A stretch of DNA of 64,000 nucleotides from Tildeniella torsiva UHER 1998/13D. Lineage in GTDB: Bacteria; Cyanobacteriota; Cyanobacteriia; Phormidesmidales; Phormidesmidaceae. The stretch's first letter is position 1; every line of letters begins with the position of its first letter. The position numbers and the translations under genes are program-made. This document shows positions 17,566 to 25,571 of this stretch, piece by piece. The notes beneath the pieces are model-generated. The model was not told the DNA's origin. It did no database searches and saw nothing but the letters and a program-made list of their open reading frames with translations. The DNA lies in NCBI GenBank assembly GCA_019358835.1, contig JAHHIH010000002.1, positions 124,001-188,000 of the forward strand, in the 5' to 3' direction.

Positions 17566-17595
17566 AAAGACGAGGGCAAACGGCCCTTGTCTTTT
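17566..17595. terminator. Two-way terminator between TVP38-family and slipin genes
   Basis: AAAGACGAGGGC pairs with GCCCTTGTCTTT (one G-T wobble) across a 5-base loop. A-rich and T-rich flanks on both sides would end transcription in both directions. It sits exactly between convergent genes. Confidence 0.75.
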
Positions 17596-17625
17596 CCTCA
17601 ACCAATGGTGAATTGGGCAGCTTTG

Positions 17626-18540
17626 CTATGGGGTTAGTTCGAGGCGAATGGGCTCAGCTTCAGTGATAGTTGCAGGATTCAATGGCTCAGCGCTGTTGGC
17701 CTGGCTGGGTGGTGCGATCGGCACCACTGCCGTTTGGTCGGTTGGTCGGTCGGGGGGCAAGACTGACCAGTTTTTGGCTAGCGTGATCAAATCTGAGGGG
17801 AGCATCACAATTGTGGTGGTGTTGTTTTCGGTGCCGATTTCGGTGAGCATTTGCAGTCGCCGCAGCTCTAGCGCCGCCGGGTTTTCCATAATCTTGCGGG
17901 AGGCTTCGGAGAGCTTAATCGAGGCCTCCTGTTCTGCGGCAGCTTTAATCAGCCGAGCCCGTTTTTCGCGCAGTGCTTCCGCTTCTTTGGCCATAGCCCG
18001 CTGCATGCCCAACGGAATTTCTACGTCCTTCATTTCAACGCGTTCGATCTCAATTCCCCAGGGTTCGGTAATTTCGTCCACGATTTCTTGAACCTTGAGG
18101 TTGATTTTGTCGCGATTTTGCAGCACGTCATCCAACATATTTTGACCTACCACGTTGCGTAGGGTCGTTAGCGCAACTTGGTAAACAGCCATCTGATAGT
18201 CTTCGACCCGGTTGATCGCTTTTTCGCCATTCAAAATTCGGTAATACAAAACGGCGTTGACCTTAATGGTGACGCTGTCGGCGGTGACTGTTTCCTGGGG
18301 TTCAATGGAAACGGTTTTGGTGCGCACATCGAGCTGTACCTTTTGATCTACCAGGGGCATAATCCAGTACATGCCCGGCCCCATCACGCCTTTGACGCGC
18401 CCAAGTCGGTAAATGACGCCGCGCTGGTACTCGCGATCGAGCTTGATGCCCATGCTGCCCAAAATTAGCAGCGCGACTAGAATCGTACTGGCAATTGCTC
18501 CCATGGTCTTCCCTACTCCAACACTGAGAATTTTCTCCAT
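17626..18540 (-). CDS. Slipin/stomatin-like SPFH-domain protein
   Basis: A 304-residue band-7/SPFH protein. One membrane anchor (about 12-32) is followed by DREYQRGVIYRLGRVKGVMGPG, the classical stomatin start, then a coiled-coil stretch rich in Ala/Glu (MQRAMAKEAEALREKRARLIKAAAEQEASIKLSE). The tail is Pro/Thr-rich. These proteins form ring oligomers that organise membrane microdomains. No NfeD partner is next to it. An internal ATG 12 codons in, preceded by GGGAAG, is a possible alternative start. A second, divergent slipin lies at 57789-58709. Confidence 0.92.
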   Translation of the reverse strand: MEKILSVGVGKTMGAIASTILVALLILGSMGIKLDREYQRGVIYRLGRVKGVMGPGMYWIMPLVDQKVQLDVRTKTVSIEPQETVTADSVTIKVNAVLYYRILNGEKAINRVEDYQMAVYQVALTTLRNVVGQNMLDDVLQNRDKINLKVQEIVDEITEPWGIEIERVEMKDVEIPLGMQRAMAKEAEALREKRARLIKAAAEQEASIKLSEASRKIMENPAALELRRLQMLTEIGTENNTTTIVMLPSDLITLAKNWSVLPPDRPTDQTAVVPIAPPSQANSAEPLNPATITEAEPIRLELTP

Positions 18541-18718
18541 TCTAGAAAGGCCATGGGGTCTCGCTAGAGACTGTGAAGCAGCAGGAGAGAATTTCTAGCC
18601 TTTCTTCACACGGGTGTTGGCGTCAATAGCGGGCATTGACGCTTCAGAGTGTCGGGTTTAGCGGCGTCCTCAGCTTGCGCTTGGTAGTGGAGTAGCCGCT
18701 AACAACTATCTAGGGTCG

Positions 18719-18928
18719 CTAGTCGGCCAGGGTTTCAATCAGCAGATCTACCTGTTGCTGCTTCTCTTGCAGGTAGGTTTCGCACTGCTGGAGCGCCTGC
18801 ACGGCCTGCTCAAACTGACTAAGCACTGCGGCTAGGGGCAGGCTACCCGATTCGAGGTCGGCGATGATGCCTTCGACGGTGGCGACGGTGGTTTCGTAGT
18901 TCCAGGGGTCGGGGGTTTTCTTTGGCAT
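18719..18928 (-). CDS. xseB: Exodeoxyribonuclease VII small subunit
   Basis: A 69-residue helical protein matching Xse[45 protein letters not shown]. Several copies bind each large subunit to make ExoVII, which degrades single-stranded DNA from both ends. It follows xseA on the same strand after a 94-base G-rich spacer, which is unusually long for this tightly linked pair (the genes commonly abut or overlap). Confidence 0.93.
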   Translation of the reverse strand: MPKKTPDPWNYETTVATVEGIIADLESGSLPLAAVLSQFEQAVQALQQCETYLQEKQQQVDLLIETLAD

Positions 18929-18985
18929 GGGGGTAGGAGGTGGGGAGTGGGTGGGTGGATGAGTGGGTGGGTGGGTGTAGGGGTA
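18929..18985 (+). repeat. G-rich tract with a quadruplex motif between xseA and xseB
   Basis: The plus strand has repeated GTGGGTGG units ending GTGGGTGGGTGGGTGTAGGGG, four G-runs of three or more with short loops, which meets the usual G-quadruplex pattern. The genes run on the other strand, so the G-rich strand is their template. Confidence 0.7.
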
Positions 18986-19022
18986 GACCTATGTGTCTGC
19001 CCTGGGGTGGGTGGTGATGGAG

Positions 19023-20264
19023 TTAGTCTTTTGGAGGATGGATTTCGGTGACTTGGACGGTGAGGTGGCCTTGGGCGAGTTGTACCTGGAGGGTTTGGCC
19101 GGGGGTGACGCTGCTGGATTGGGTGACGAGTTGGTTGGCTTCGTCGCGGACTAGGGCATAGCCTCGCTTAACGACGGTGTCGGGGTCAAGGGTCATGAGG
19201 TGGCTGCGGAGAGCGGCGGTGCGATCGCCTGCCTGCCGCATTTCTACCTGTACCCCCTGCACCAGGCAGCGCTTGAGCTGTTTGAGGTGAATGATTTGCT
19301 GCTGCACACGCTGGTCGAGGCGGGTGCGCAGCAGTCGCTGGCCGAGACGATGCACGTTGCTTTGGGCGTCGAGCAGGTGCTCAGTGGTCAGGGTTTTGAG
19401 CAGGGCCACGCGCTGGTGGTGGGCGTCGATTAGGTCGGCTAGGGCGGGGACGGCGGCGATCGCAGCGGCAGTCGGTGTATGGGCACACACATCCGCCGCC
19501 AGATCGGCCAGGGATTCGTCGCGCTGGTGGCCGATGCCCGTCACGACTGGGATGGGGCAGTTGGCGATCGCCCGCACCACGCGCTCGTCGTCGAAGCATT
19601 CCAGGTCTTCGCTGGCCCCACCGCCACGAGCCAAAATCAGCACCTCGGCGCGACCGTCGCGGGCCACCCGCTCTATGGCGGCAACGATGGAGGCGGGGGC
19701 GGTGTCGCCCTGCACCGTGGCGGGGGAGAAGAGAACGTGCAGGCCGGGGTGGTGGTGGCGCAGCGATCGCTGAATGTCGCCCCAGGCCGCCGCCTGGGGC
19801 GACGATACCACCGCAATGGTCTGGGGCAGCGCAGGCAGCGATCGCTTAAATTCGGGGTCAAACAGGCCCTCGGCGGCGAGGCGCTGGCGCAGCTGGCGAT
19901 AGCGCAGGGCTTTGAGGCCGTCGCCGCTGGGCAGCACCTGCCACACGGTGAGCTGGTAGCTGCTGCGCTGGGGGTAGACCTTCACCGTGCCCAGGGCGAT
20001 TACCTGTTCGCCAACGGTGGGTAGGGTGGTAAGCCGCGCCTGCTGGCTGCGCCAGGCCACGGCATTGATGGCCGCCCCGGTGTCGGGGTCAGTGAGGGTA
20101 AAAAACAGCCCCTTGGCGTGGTTGTTGGCGCTAGACACCTCGCCCACCACCCAGACCTGGCGCAGGGTGGGGTCGTCTTCTAAAACGGCTTTGATGTAAT
20201 CGACTAAACCGCCGACGCTCAGCGCCGTTGGGGCGGTAGCCACAGTAAACTCAGGGTTAGTCAT
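19023..20264 (-). CDS. xseA: Exodeoxyribonuclease VII large subunit
   Basis: A 413-residue XseA. The N-terminal OB fold carries VGGLVDYIKAVLEDDPTLRQVWVVGEVS. The catalytic domain has IAVVSSPQAAAWGDIQRSLRHHHPG, the LARGGGASEDLECFDDE block and VTGIGHQRDESLADLAADVCAHTPTAAA with the conserved His/Arg/Asp residues. A coiled coil and a C-terminal segment close the protein. With XseB it forms ExoVII, used in mismatch repair and in trimming crosslinked or flapped DNA. It is the first gene of the xseA-xseB unit. Confidence 0.96.
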   Translation of the reverse strand: MTNPEFTVATAPTALSVGGLVDYIKAVLEDDPTLRQVWVVGEVSSANNHAKGLFFTLTDPDTGAAINAVAWRSQQARLTTLPTVGEQVIALGTVKVYPQRSSYQLTVWQVLPSGDGLKALRYRQLRQRLAAEGLFDPEFKRSLPALPQTIAVVSSPQAAAWGDIQRSLRHHHPGLHVLFSPATVQGDTAPASIVAAIERVARDGRAEVLILARGGGASEDLECFDDERVVRAIANCPIPVVTGIGHQRDESLADLAADVCAHTPTAAAIAAVPALADLIDAHHQRVALLKTLTTEHLLDAQSNVHRLGQRLLRTRLDQRVQQQIIHLKQLKRCLVQGVQVEMRQAGDRTAALRSHLMTLDPDTVVKRGYALVRDEANQLVTQSSSVTPGQTLQVQLAQGHLTVQVTEIHPPKD

Positions 20265-20440
20265 AAACCGGTTGTTCTACGCCAAACTCCAGTGTGGGCC
20301 AGATGGCTATGAACATCAACCGGCTAATGGTGGCAGGCTTACAATAGCTAGGGTTCAGGGTTTTAGGTCAGGCCGGTCGTGAACTTGAAACCTTGAACCT
20401 TGAACCTCCACGGACTTATCACCGCTGGCTTGGCAGACGA

Positions 20441-22309
20441 CTAGGTAAAGCTTTCGCCCACCACGTACCGGTTGCGGCCCTTGGCTTTGGCGGCGTAAAG
20501 GGCCAGATCGGCCCGGTGAATCAGCTCTCGGGGCGAATGCTCTTTGACCGACGGGCGGTGGCATACCAGGCCAAAGCTCAGGGTTAAGTTGGAACTCACC
20601 GCTGAATGAGCGTGGGGTAATGGGCGCTGGGCGATCGCCCCCTGAATCTTTTCGATCAGCTCGACGGCCCCGTCGAGGGTGGTATCGGGCAGCAGCAGCA
20701 CAAATTCTTCGCCCCCGTAGCGAGCCACCAGGTCGCCAGGCCGCCTCACCACGGTGCTCAACACTTGGGCCACCTGGCGCAGGCAGTCGTCGCCGGCCAG
20801 GTGGCCATAGTTGTCGTTGTAGGGCTTGAAGTAGTCAATATCGCAGAGAATCAGCGAGAGAAACTTTTGCTGACGGCGGGCTCGCTGCCACTCTAGATCG
20901 AGGGCCTGGTCAAAACTGCGGCGGTTGGCAATTTCGGTGAGGCCATCGACGGTGGCCAGGCGGTTAAGCTCGGCGTTGAGCAGCTTGAGCTTTTGGTTGA
21001 GGTCGGCCTGGGTGACTTCGGCCCGCTTACGCTCGGTAATGTCGCGCACAATCACCAGCGCTTCGTTTTGGCTAATGGGCACCACCCGCGACTCCTCGTG
21101 GCGCAGCTGGCCACCGATCTCAAGGGTGTGTTCGTAGCGCTGCTGGGTGCCTGTGGCCAGGGCCAGCCGCACGTAGTGCATGCGCTGGTCGGCTAGCTCC
21201 TGGGGAAAGCTGTCGTAAATCGACTGTTGGCGATCGAGCAGGATGGGGCTGTAGAGGGTAATCTCACCCCCCGAAATCAGGCTGAGAATATCCCCGTTTT
21301 CGTCGATGCGCAGCATTAGATCGGGGATGGCTTCGAGAATGGCCTGCTGGGTGGCCTGGTGGTCTTGGAGGGCCAACTCGACCCGTTTGCGATCGCTAAT
21401 ATCTAGCGTGGTGCCGTCAATGCGCAGAGGGTTGCCCGCCCGATCGCGCACCAGGCGAGCCTGCCCCCGTACCCAGCACAGGGTACCGTCGGCGCGAAAG
21501 ATTCGATACTCCCGGTCGATTTTGCCCTGGTAGCTGAGGGCCTCAAAGTCGGCCAACAGCAGCGGGTAGTCGTCGGGGTGAATGCAGTTAAACCAGAGGT
21601 CGGCATCGGCTAAAAAAGCCTCTGGGGGATGGCCGTAAAGGGCGGTAACGGCGGCGTTGACGTAGATAGTTTCCAGCGTTGAGGGCTCAACCGACCACAC
21701 CACGCACTCCAGCGAGCTGAGAATGCTGTCGATGCGCTGCTGCTGCGATCGCAGCTCGGCCTGGGTAATCTCTAGTTTTTCAGAGCTGCTGATCACCCAC
21801 TGCTCTAGCTGGCGAGACAGGGCGTTGCGCTCGGTTTCGGCCTGCTGGCGTTCGGCCTCAAGCCGTACCCGTGCGCTGATATCCCGCAAACTCCACAGGT
21901 GATGATTGGGGTAAACGTGGGCCGTCGCCGCAAATTCCACCGTTTTAACCGTGCCGTTGTCGAGCCGCAGCTCCTGTTCTCCCCGTTGCTGACCCGCCGC
22001 CAAAAACTCTTGCCAAACGGCCTCAAACTCCGTTGGCAGCGGCAAAAAATCGGCCAATCGCCGCCCGATTACGGCCTGCTGGGGCAGTTCTAGCAGGGCG
22101 CAGGCCGCTGGGTTAGCCGCCAGGTAATATCCAGCGTCATCGACAATCAGCATGGCATCGAGGGCGGCCTCGAACAGATTTTGCCAGAGCTGAGCCGAGT
22201 CTGCCAGGGAACTAGCCCCTGCCTCGCCCACGTTAGACGCATCCCCGCCAGATCTTGGCGGGGATGCGTCTACCTCAGCGGTGGTCTTTGACTCAGCGGG
22301 CAAGGGCAT
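20441..22309 (-). CDS. Three-PAS diguanylate cyclase
   Basis: A 622-residue soluble sensor. After a low-complexity start come PAS1 (about 41-150), a coiled coil (155-205), PAS2 with PAC (206-320; EYRIFRADGTLCWVRGQARLV), PAS3 (325-430) and a GGDEF domain (about 455-615). The active site reads RYGGEEFVLLLPD, so it should make cyclic di-GMP. RPGD lies five residues before GGEEF, matching the RxxD product-inhibition site. There is no EAL domain and no membrane helix. It is monocistronic. Codons 13-25 are formed by a perfect palindromic element (see 22234-22272). Confidence 0.93.
   Translation of the reverse strand: MPLPAESKTTAEVDASPPRSGGDASNVGEAGASSLADSAQLWQNLFEAALDAMLIVDDAGYYLAANPAACALLELPQQAVIGRRLADFLPLPTEFEAVWQEFLAAGQQRGEQELRLDNGTVKTVEFAATAHVYPNHHLWSLRDISARVRLEAERQQAETERNALSRQLEQWVISSSEKLEITQAELRSQQQRIDSILSSLECVVWSVEPSTLETIYVNAAVTALYGHPPEAFLADADLWFNCIHPDDYPLLLADFEALSYQGKIDREYRIFRADGTLCWVRGQARLVRDRAGNPLRIDGTTLDISDRKRVELALQDHQATQQAILEAIPDLMLRIDENGDILSLISGGEITLYSPILLDRQQSIYDSFPQELADQRMHYVRLALATGTQQRYEHTLEIGGQLRHEESRVVPISQNEALVIVRDITERKRAEVTQADLNQKLKLLNAELNRLATVDGLTEIANRRSFDQALDLEWQRARRQQKFLSLILCDIDYFKPYNDNYGHLAGDDCLRQVAQVLSTVVRRPGDLVARYGGEEFVLLLPDTTLDGAVELIEKIQGAIAQRPLPHAHSAVSSNLTLSFGLVCHRPSVKEHSPRELIHRADLALYAAKAKGRNRYVVGESFT
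22234..22272. repeat. Palindromic element inside the start of the diguanylate cyclase gene
   Basis: TAGACGCATCCCCGCCA (22234-22250), loop GATCT, then the exact reverse complement (22256-22272): a 17-bp perfect stem with a 5-base loop. It is read in frame as DASPPRSGGDAS and would fold in the mRNA about 40-75 bases after the start codon. Confidence 0.85.
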
Positions 22310-22668
22310 TACGTGGCTAGTAACTTCAGCTTAAACATGATCAGATTCCGCCAGGAGCATGGGGCCATACCTATCAAACCATCCACAGTCAAAGGGGAGA
22401 GTATCTCTGTTAGCATGCCCCAATCGTGGGTGATGCTTAAATTTAGCTTCGCTCGAATCTCTCTAAACGTAGACGGGTTAACTGTAGACGGGTTTTTCGA
22501 CGTTTCTAATGCAGTCTAAATCGCGGGCCACTGATTTAGGGTTCACAGATAGCAGCTTCCACAACATCGCCCCCTCAACAATCTGTTTACTATGGAAGCA
22601 GGCGCTGCTGGGGCCGCTCTAACCCGGCTAGATTGCCCCCAATACCAAGTCCTGCTTAGTTCCCCCGA
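22310..22668. other. Divergent intergenic region upstream of the diguanylate cyclase
   Basis: No recognisable gene. An 11-base direct repeat GTAGACGGGTT occurs at 22469-22479 and 22484-22494 (period 15). It shares TAGACG with the palindrome in the adjacent gene. Promoters for both divergent genes should lie here, but I cannot place them confidently. Confidence 0.4.
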
Positions 22669-23406
22669 TTGAACAGGGCGAATGCCACAGAGCCTCTGGC
22701 TCGGCTACGCCTACGCCCCTACTGTTTAACCTTTGGGAAATCGGGGCTATGTGATTCGGATTTGGTAAAAGGCCTACACCCTGCTCAGGCCGCCGACTGG
22801 GCCAGGGGGCCGCCACCGCCTGCTGCCGCTACTGCATGTGTTCCATTGCGATACCTTCGCCTTCACGCCTACATCGCCCTTCGGCTCACCCTGCATCGGT
22901 TGCGGCAGGCGGCCACCACTTGGCCCCCAGCCCAAGACTGGGCGCTAGCGGCAGGGCTAACGGTGGCCCTGGGCCTCGTTACTATTCCCCTAGGGCTGCG
23001 CAGCCATTTTTTGGCCCCCACCCTGGCCGATATTACCTGGGGCGACGGGCTGCTGCTGGCGGCGCGGGTGCTGCTGGTGCCCGCCCTGCTCGAAGAGGGG
23101 TTTTGGCGGGTGCTGCTGCTGCCCCACCCGACGGAGATCATGAGCGATCGCCGCCGCTGGCGGTTGGGCCTGCCCATGCTGGGGCTGTTTGTCGTCATGC
23201 ATCCCCTCAACGCTATGACCCTTTACCCTGTGGCCTTTGCCACCTTTAGCAACCCGGTGTTTTTGCTGTCGGCGGCGCTGCTGGGGCTAATCTGCACCAT
23301 CGTCTACTGGAAGTCGGGCTCGTGGTGGGTGGTGGCGGCCATGCACTGGCTGGTGGTGATGGTGTGGCTGGTGTTTTTGGGCGGCTACAGCGCCCTCAGC
23401 CTCTAG
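22669..23406 (+). CDS. CPBP-type (CAAX protease-like) intramembrane protein
   Basis: The conserved part begins around residue 60 and has about five helices. Motif one EEGFWR (E-E-x-x-x-R) and a later VVMHPLN match the glutamate/arginine and FxxxH motifs of the CPBP intramembrane protease family. A third region, AAMHWLVVMVW, carries a His but no clear HxxxN/D. The function may be peptide processing or another membrane-linked role. The frame opens with a TTG at 22669. The first 55 residues look unlike the family, and the true start is probably further in at a non-ATG codon, so the 5' end is uncertain. Confidence 0.65.
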   Translation: MNRANATEPLARLRLRPYCLTFGKSGLCDSDLVKGLHPAQAADWARGPPPPAAATACVPLRYLRLHAYIALRLTLHRLRQAATTWPPAQDWALAAGLTVALGLVTIPLGLRSHFLAPTLADITWGDGLLLAARVLLVPALLEEGFWRVLLLPHPTEIMSDRRRWRLGLPMLGLFVVMHPLNAMTLYPVAFATFSNPVFLLSAALLGLICTIVYWKSGSWWVVAAMHWLVVMVWLVFLGGYSALSL

Positions 23407-23560
23407 GGCAGCCCGATTCCTCGATGGTGTTTCTCAACTTTTATGACGACTGGGTTAGGGGCAAGCGGTTTTGCCGATCGCTAGTGAACCCTAGGCCTGG
23501 GGAATGCTAAGCGGCACCCATCCCCTCGCTGTCAGCCCCAACCTGTGAAGAGTAACGCCC

Positions 23561-25456
23561 ATGAATGACTTCTTTAAAGGCTTTGAACAACTGCTCGAAC
23601 TGGCTAAAACGCTAGAGGAAAAAGCCGAAAGCGGCGAGCTAAAAACCAACGTGCAGATCAACGCCCGCAGCATGGGCAGCATTCCCCGCCAGGGCAACAT
23701 CCCCGACATCGGCGTCAGCCGCATGAACCGCCCCGCCGGAGGTAGCGCCCCCATAAACGACCCTGCCGTCGAAGAAGTCATCATCACCCCACCCCCCACC
23801 AGCGAAGGTTCCTCTCCACCCTCCCCATCTTCCCCCTTCGACTCCGCTCAGGGATCGGCCCCGCACCACCCCACCATGGGCGACGTCGGCGGCCTCTCCG
23901 CCACCCTGCAAGAGCTGCGCGAACTGGTGGAAATGCCGCTCAAGCGCCCCGACGTGCTGGCCAAACTGGGGCTAGAGCCCACCCGCGGCGTGCTGCTGGT
24001 GGGCCCCCCCGGCACGGGCAAAACCCTCACCGCCCGCTCCCTGGCCGAAGACCTAGGGGTCAACTACATTGCCATCGTCGGCCCCGAGGTAATGGGCAAA
24101 TACTACGGCGAGGCCGAGCAGCGCCTGCGGGCCATTTTTGAGAAGGCCAAAAAAGCTGCCCCCTGCCTGGTGTTTATTGACGAAATCGACAGCCTGGCCC
24201 CCGATCGCAGCAAGGTTGAAGGCGAAGTCGAAAAACGCCTAGTCGCCACCCTGCTGGGCCTAATGGATGGTTTTGCCCAGACCAAGGGCGTGATCGTGCT
24301 CGCCGCCACCAACCGGCCCGACCACATCGACCCCGCCCTGCGCCGCCCCGGCCGCTTCGATCGCGAGGTGCAGTTTCGGGTGCCCGATCGCCAGGGTCGG
24401 TGCGAGATTCTGCGCATTCAAACCCGCACCATGCCGCTGGATGGCGTGGATTTAGAGGCGATCGCGGATCTGGCCGTCGGGCTGGTGGGGGCCGACCTCA
24501 AAGCCCTCTGCCAAAAAGCGGCCTACTTTGCCCTGCGCCGCCAGGTGCCCAACCTCAGCGGCCCCGTCCCCGACACCATGACCCTGGTGCACGACGACTT
24601 TCTCCAGGCCATTAAAGAGATCAAGCCCTCGGTGCTGCGATCGGTGGAGGTGGAGTCGCCCGCGATTGCCTGGGAGGACATCGGCGGCTTAGACTCCATC
24701 AAGCAGATCCTGCAAGAATCGGTTGAGGGGGCGCTGCTCTACCCCGAACTCTATGCCCAAACGGGGGCCAAAGCGCCGCGCGGGCTGCTGCTGTGGGGGC
24801 CTCCCGGCACGGGCAAAACCCTGCTGGCCAAGGCTGTAGCTGCCCAGGCTCGGGCCAACTTTATAGCCGTCAATGGCCCTGAGCTGCTGAGCCGCTGGGT
24901 CGGTGCCGCTGAGCAGGCGGTGCGCGAACTCTTTGCCAAGGCTCGCCAGGCCGCGCCCTGCGTGGTGTTTATTGACGAAATTGATACTCTGGTGCCCGCC
25001 CGTGGCCAGTATCAGGGAGATTCTGGGGTGAGCGATCGCGTCGTTGGCCAGCTGCTCACTGAACTAGATGGCCTCCAGGGCTGCACCAACGTGCTGCTGA
25101 TTGGGGCGACCAACCGCCCCAGCGCTCTCGACCCCGCCATTTTGCGGGCAGGCCGCATCGATCTCCAGCTCGAAATTGGCTTGCCCGACGCGGCGGGCAG
25201 ACTGGCGATTTTACAGGTGCACAACGGCGATCGCCCCCTGGTCGCCGTCGATCTCAACGACTGGGCCACCCGCACCGATGGCTGGAACGGTGCCGACCTG
25301 GCCCTGCTCAGCAACCAGGCGGCCCTCGAAGCCATTCGCGAATACCGCACCCAGGGCCTGGCCGACCCCAGCCAAATTCGCATTGCGACCCACCACTGGG
25401 AGCAGGCCTACCAGGCCATTCTCAGCCAGCGCAGCTCGGTGGCCAACCGGGGATAA
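23561..25456 (+). CDS. Two-domain AAA+ ATPase, Cdc48/p97-like core
   Basis: The protein has 631 residues with two type-II AAA modules. Module one has Walker A GPPGTGKT (148-155), Walker B FIDEID (205-210), sensor ATNRPD and arginine finger region RRPGRFDR. Module two has GPPGTGKT (413-420), FIDEID (470-475) and GATNRP. Both look catalytically complete. In place of the Cdc48 N domain there is a short helical start (FFKGFEQLLELAKTLEEKAES) and a Pro/Ser linker that contains a short dispersed repeat. It probably threads or remodels protein or membrane-bound substrates. Adaptors are unknown. It is monocistronic, and 115 bases separate it from the convergent pentapeptide gene. Confidence 0.92.
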   Translation: MNDFFKGFEQLLELAKTLEEKAESGELKTNVQINARSMGSIPRQGNIPDIGVSRMNRPAGGSAPINDPAVEEVIITPPPTSEGSSPPSPSSPFDSAQGSAPHHPTMGDVGGLSATLQELRELVEMPLKRPDVLAKLGLEPTRGVLLVGPPGTGKTLTARSLAEDLGVNYIAIVGPEVMGKYYGEAEQRLRAIFEKAKKAAPCLVFIDEIDSLAPDRSKVEGEVEKRLVATLLGLMDGFAQTKGVIVLAATNRPDHIDPALRRPGRFDREVQFRVPDRQGRCEILRIQTRTMPLDGVDLEAIADLAVGLVGADLKALCQKAAYFALRRQVPNLSGPVPDTMTLVHDDFLQAIKEIKPSVLRSVEVESPAIAWEDIGGLDSIKQILQESVEGALLYPELYAQTGAKAPRGLLLWGPPGTGKTLLAKAVAAQARANFIAVNGPELLSRWVGAAEQAVRELFAKARQAAPCVVFIDEIDTLVPARGQYQGDSGVSDRVVGQLLTELDGLQGCTNVLLIGATNRPSALDPAILRAGRIDLQLEIGLPDAAGRLAILQVHNGDRPLVAVDLNDWATRTDGWNGADLALLSNQAALEAIREYRTQGLADPSQIRIATHHWEQAYQAILSQRSSVANRG

Positions 25457-25571
25457 GGTGAGCAAGACTTGGGTTAACCTGATCCGCCAAGGATGCGATC
25501 GCGCCCCTGGTGCTTGGCCTGGTACAACAGCCCATTGATGGCGCTGCTTTTAAGTTGGTGGACAGCAGCGC

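Noticed and set aside
22313-22519. 68-codon plus-strand frame upstream of the CPBP gene
   Set aside because: No ribosome site and no recognisable product; it lies in the divergent promoter region.
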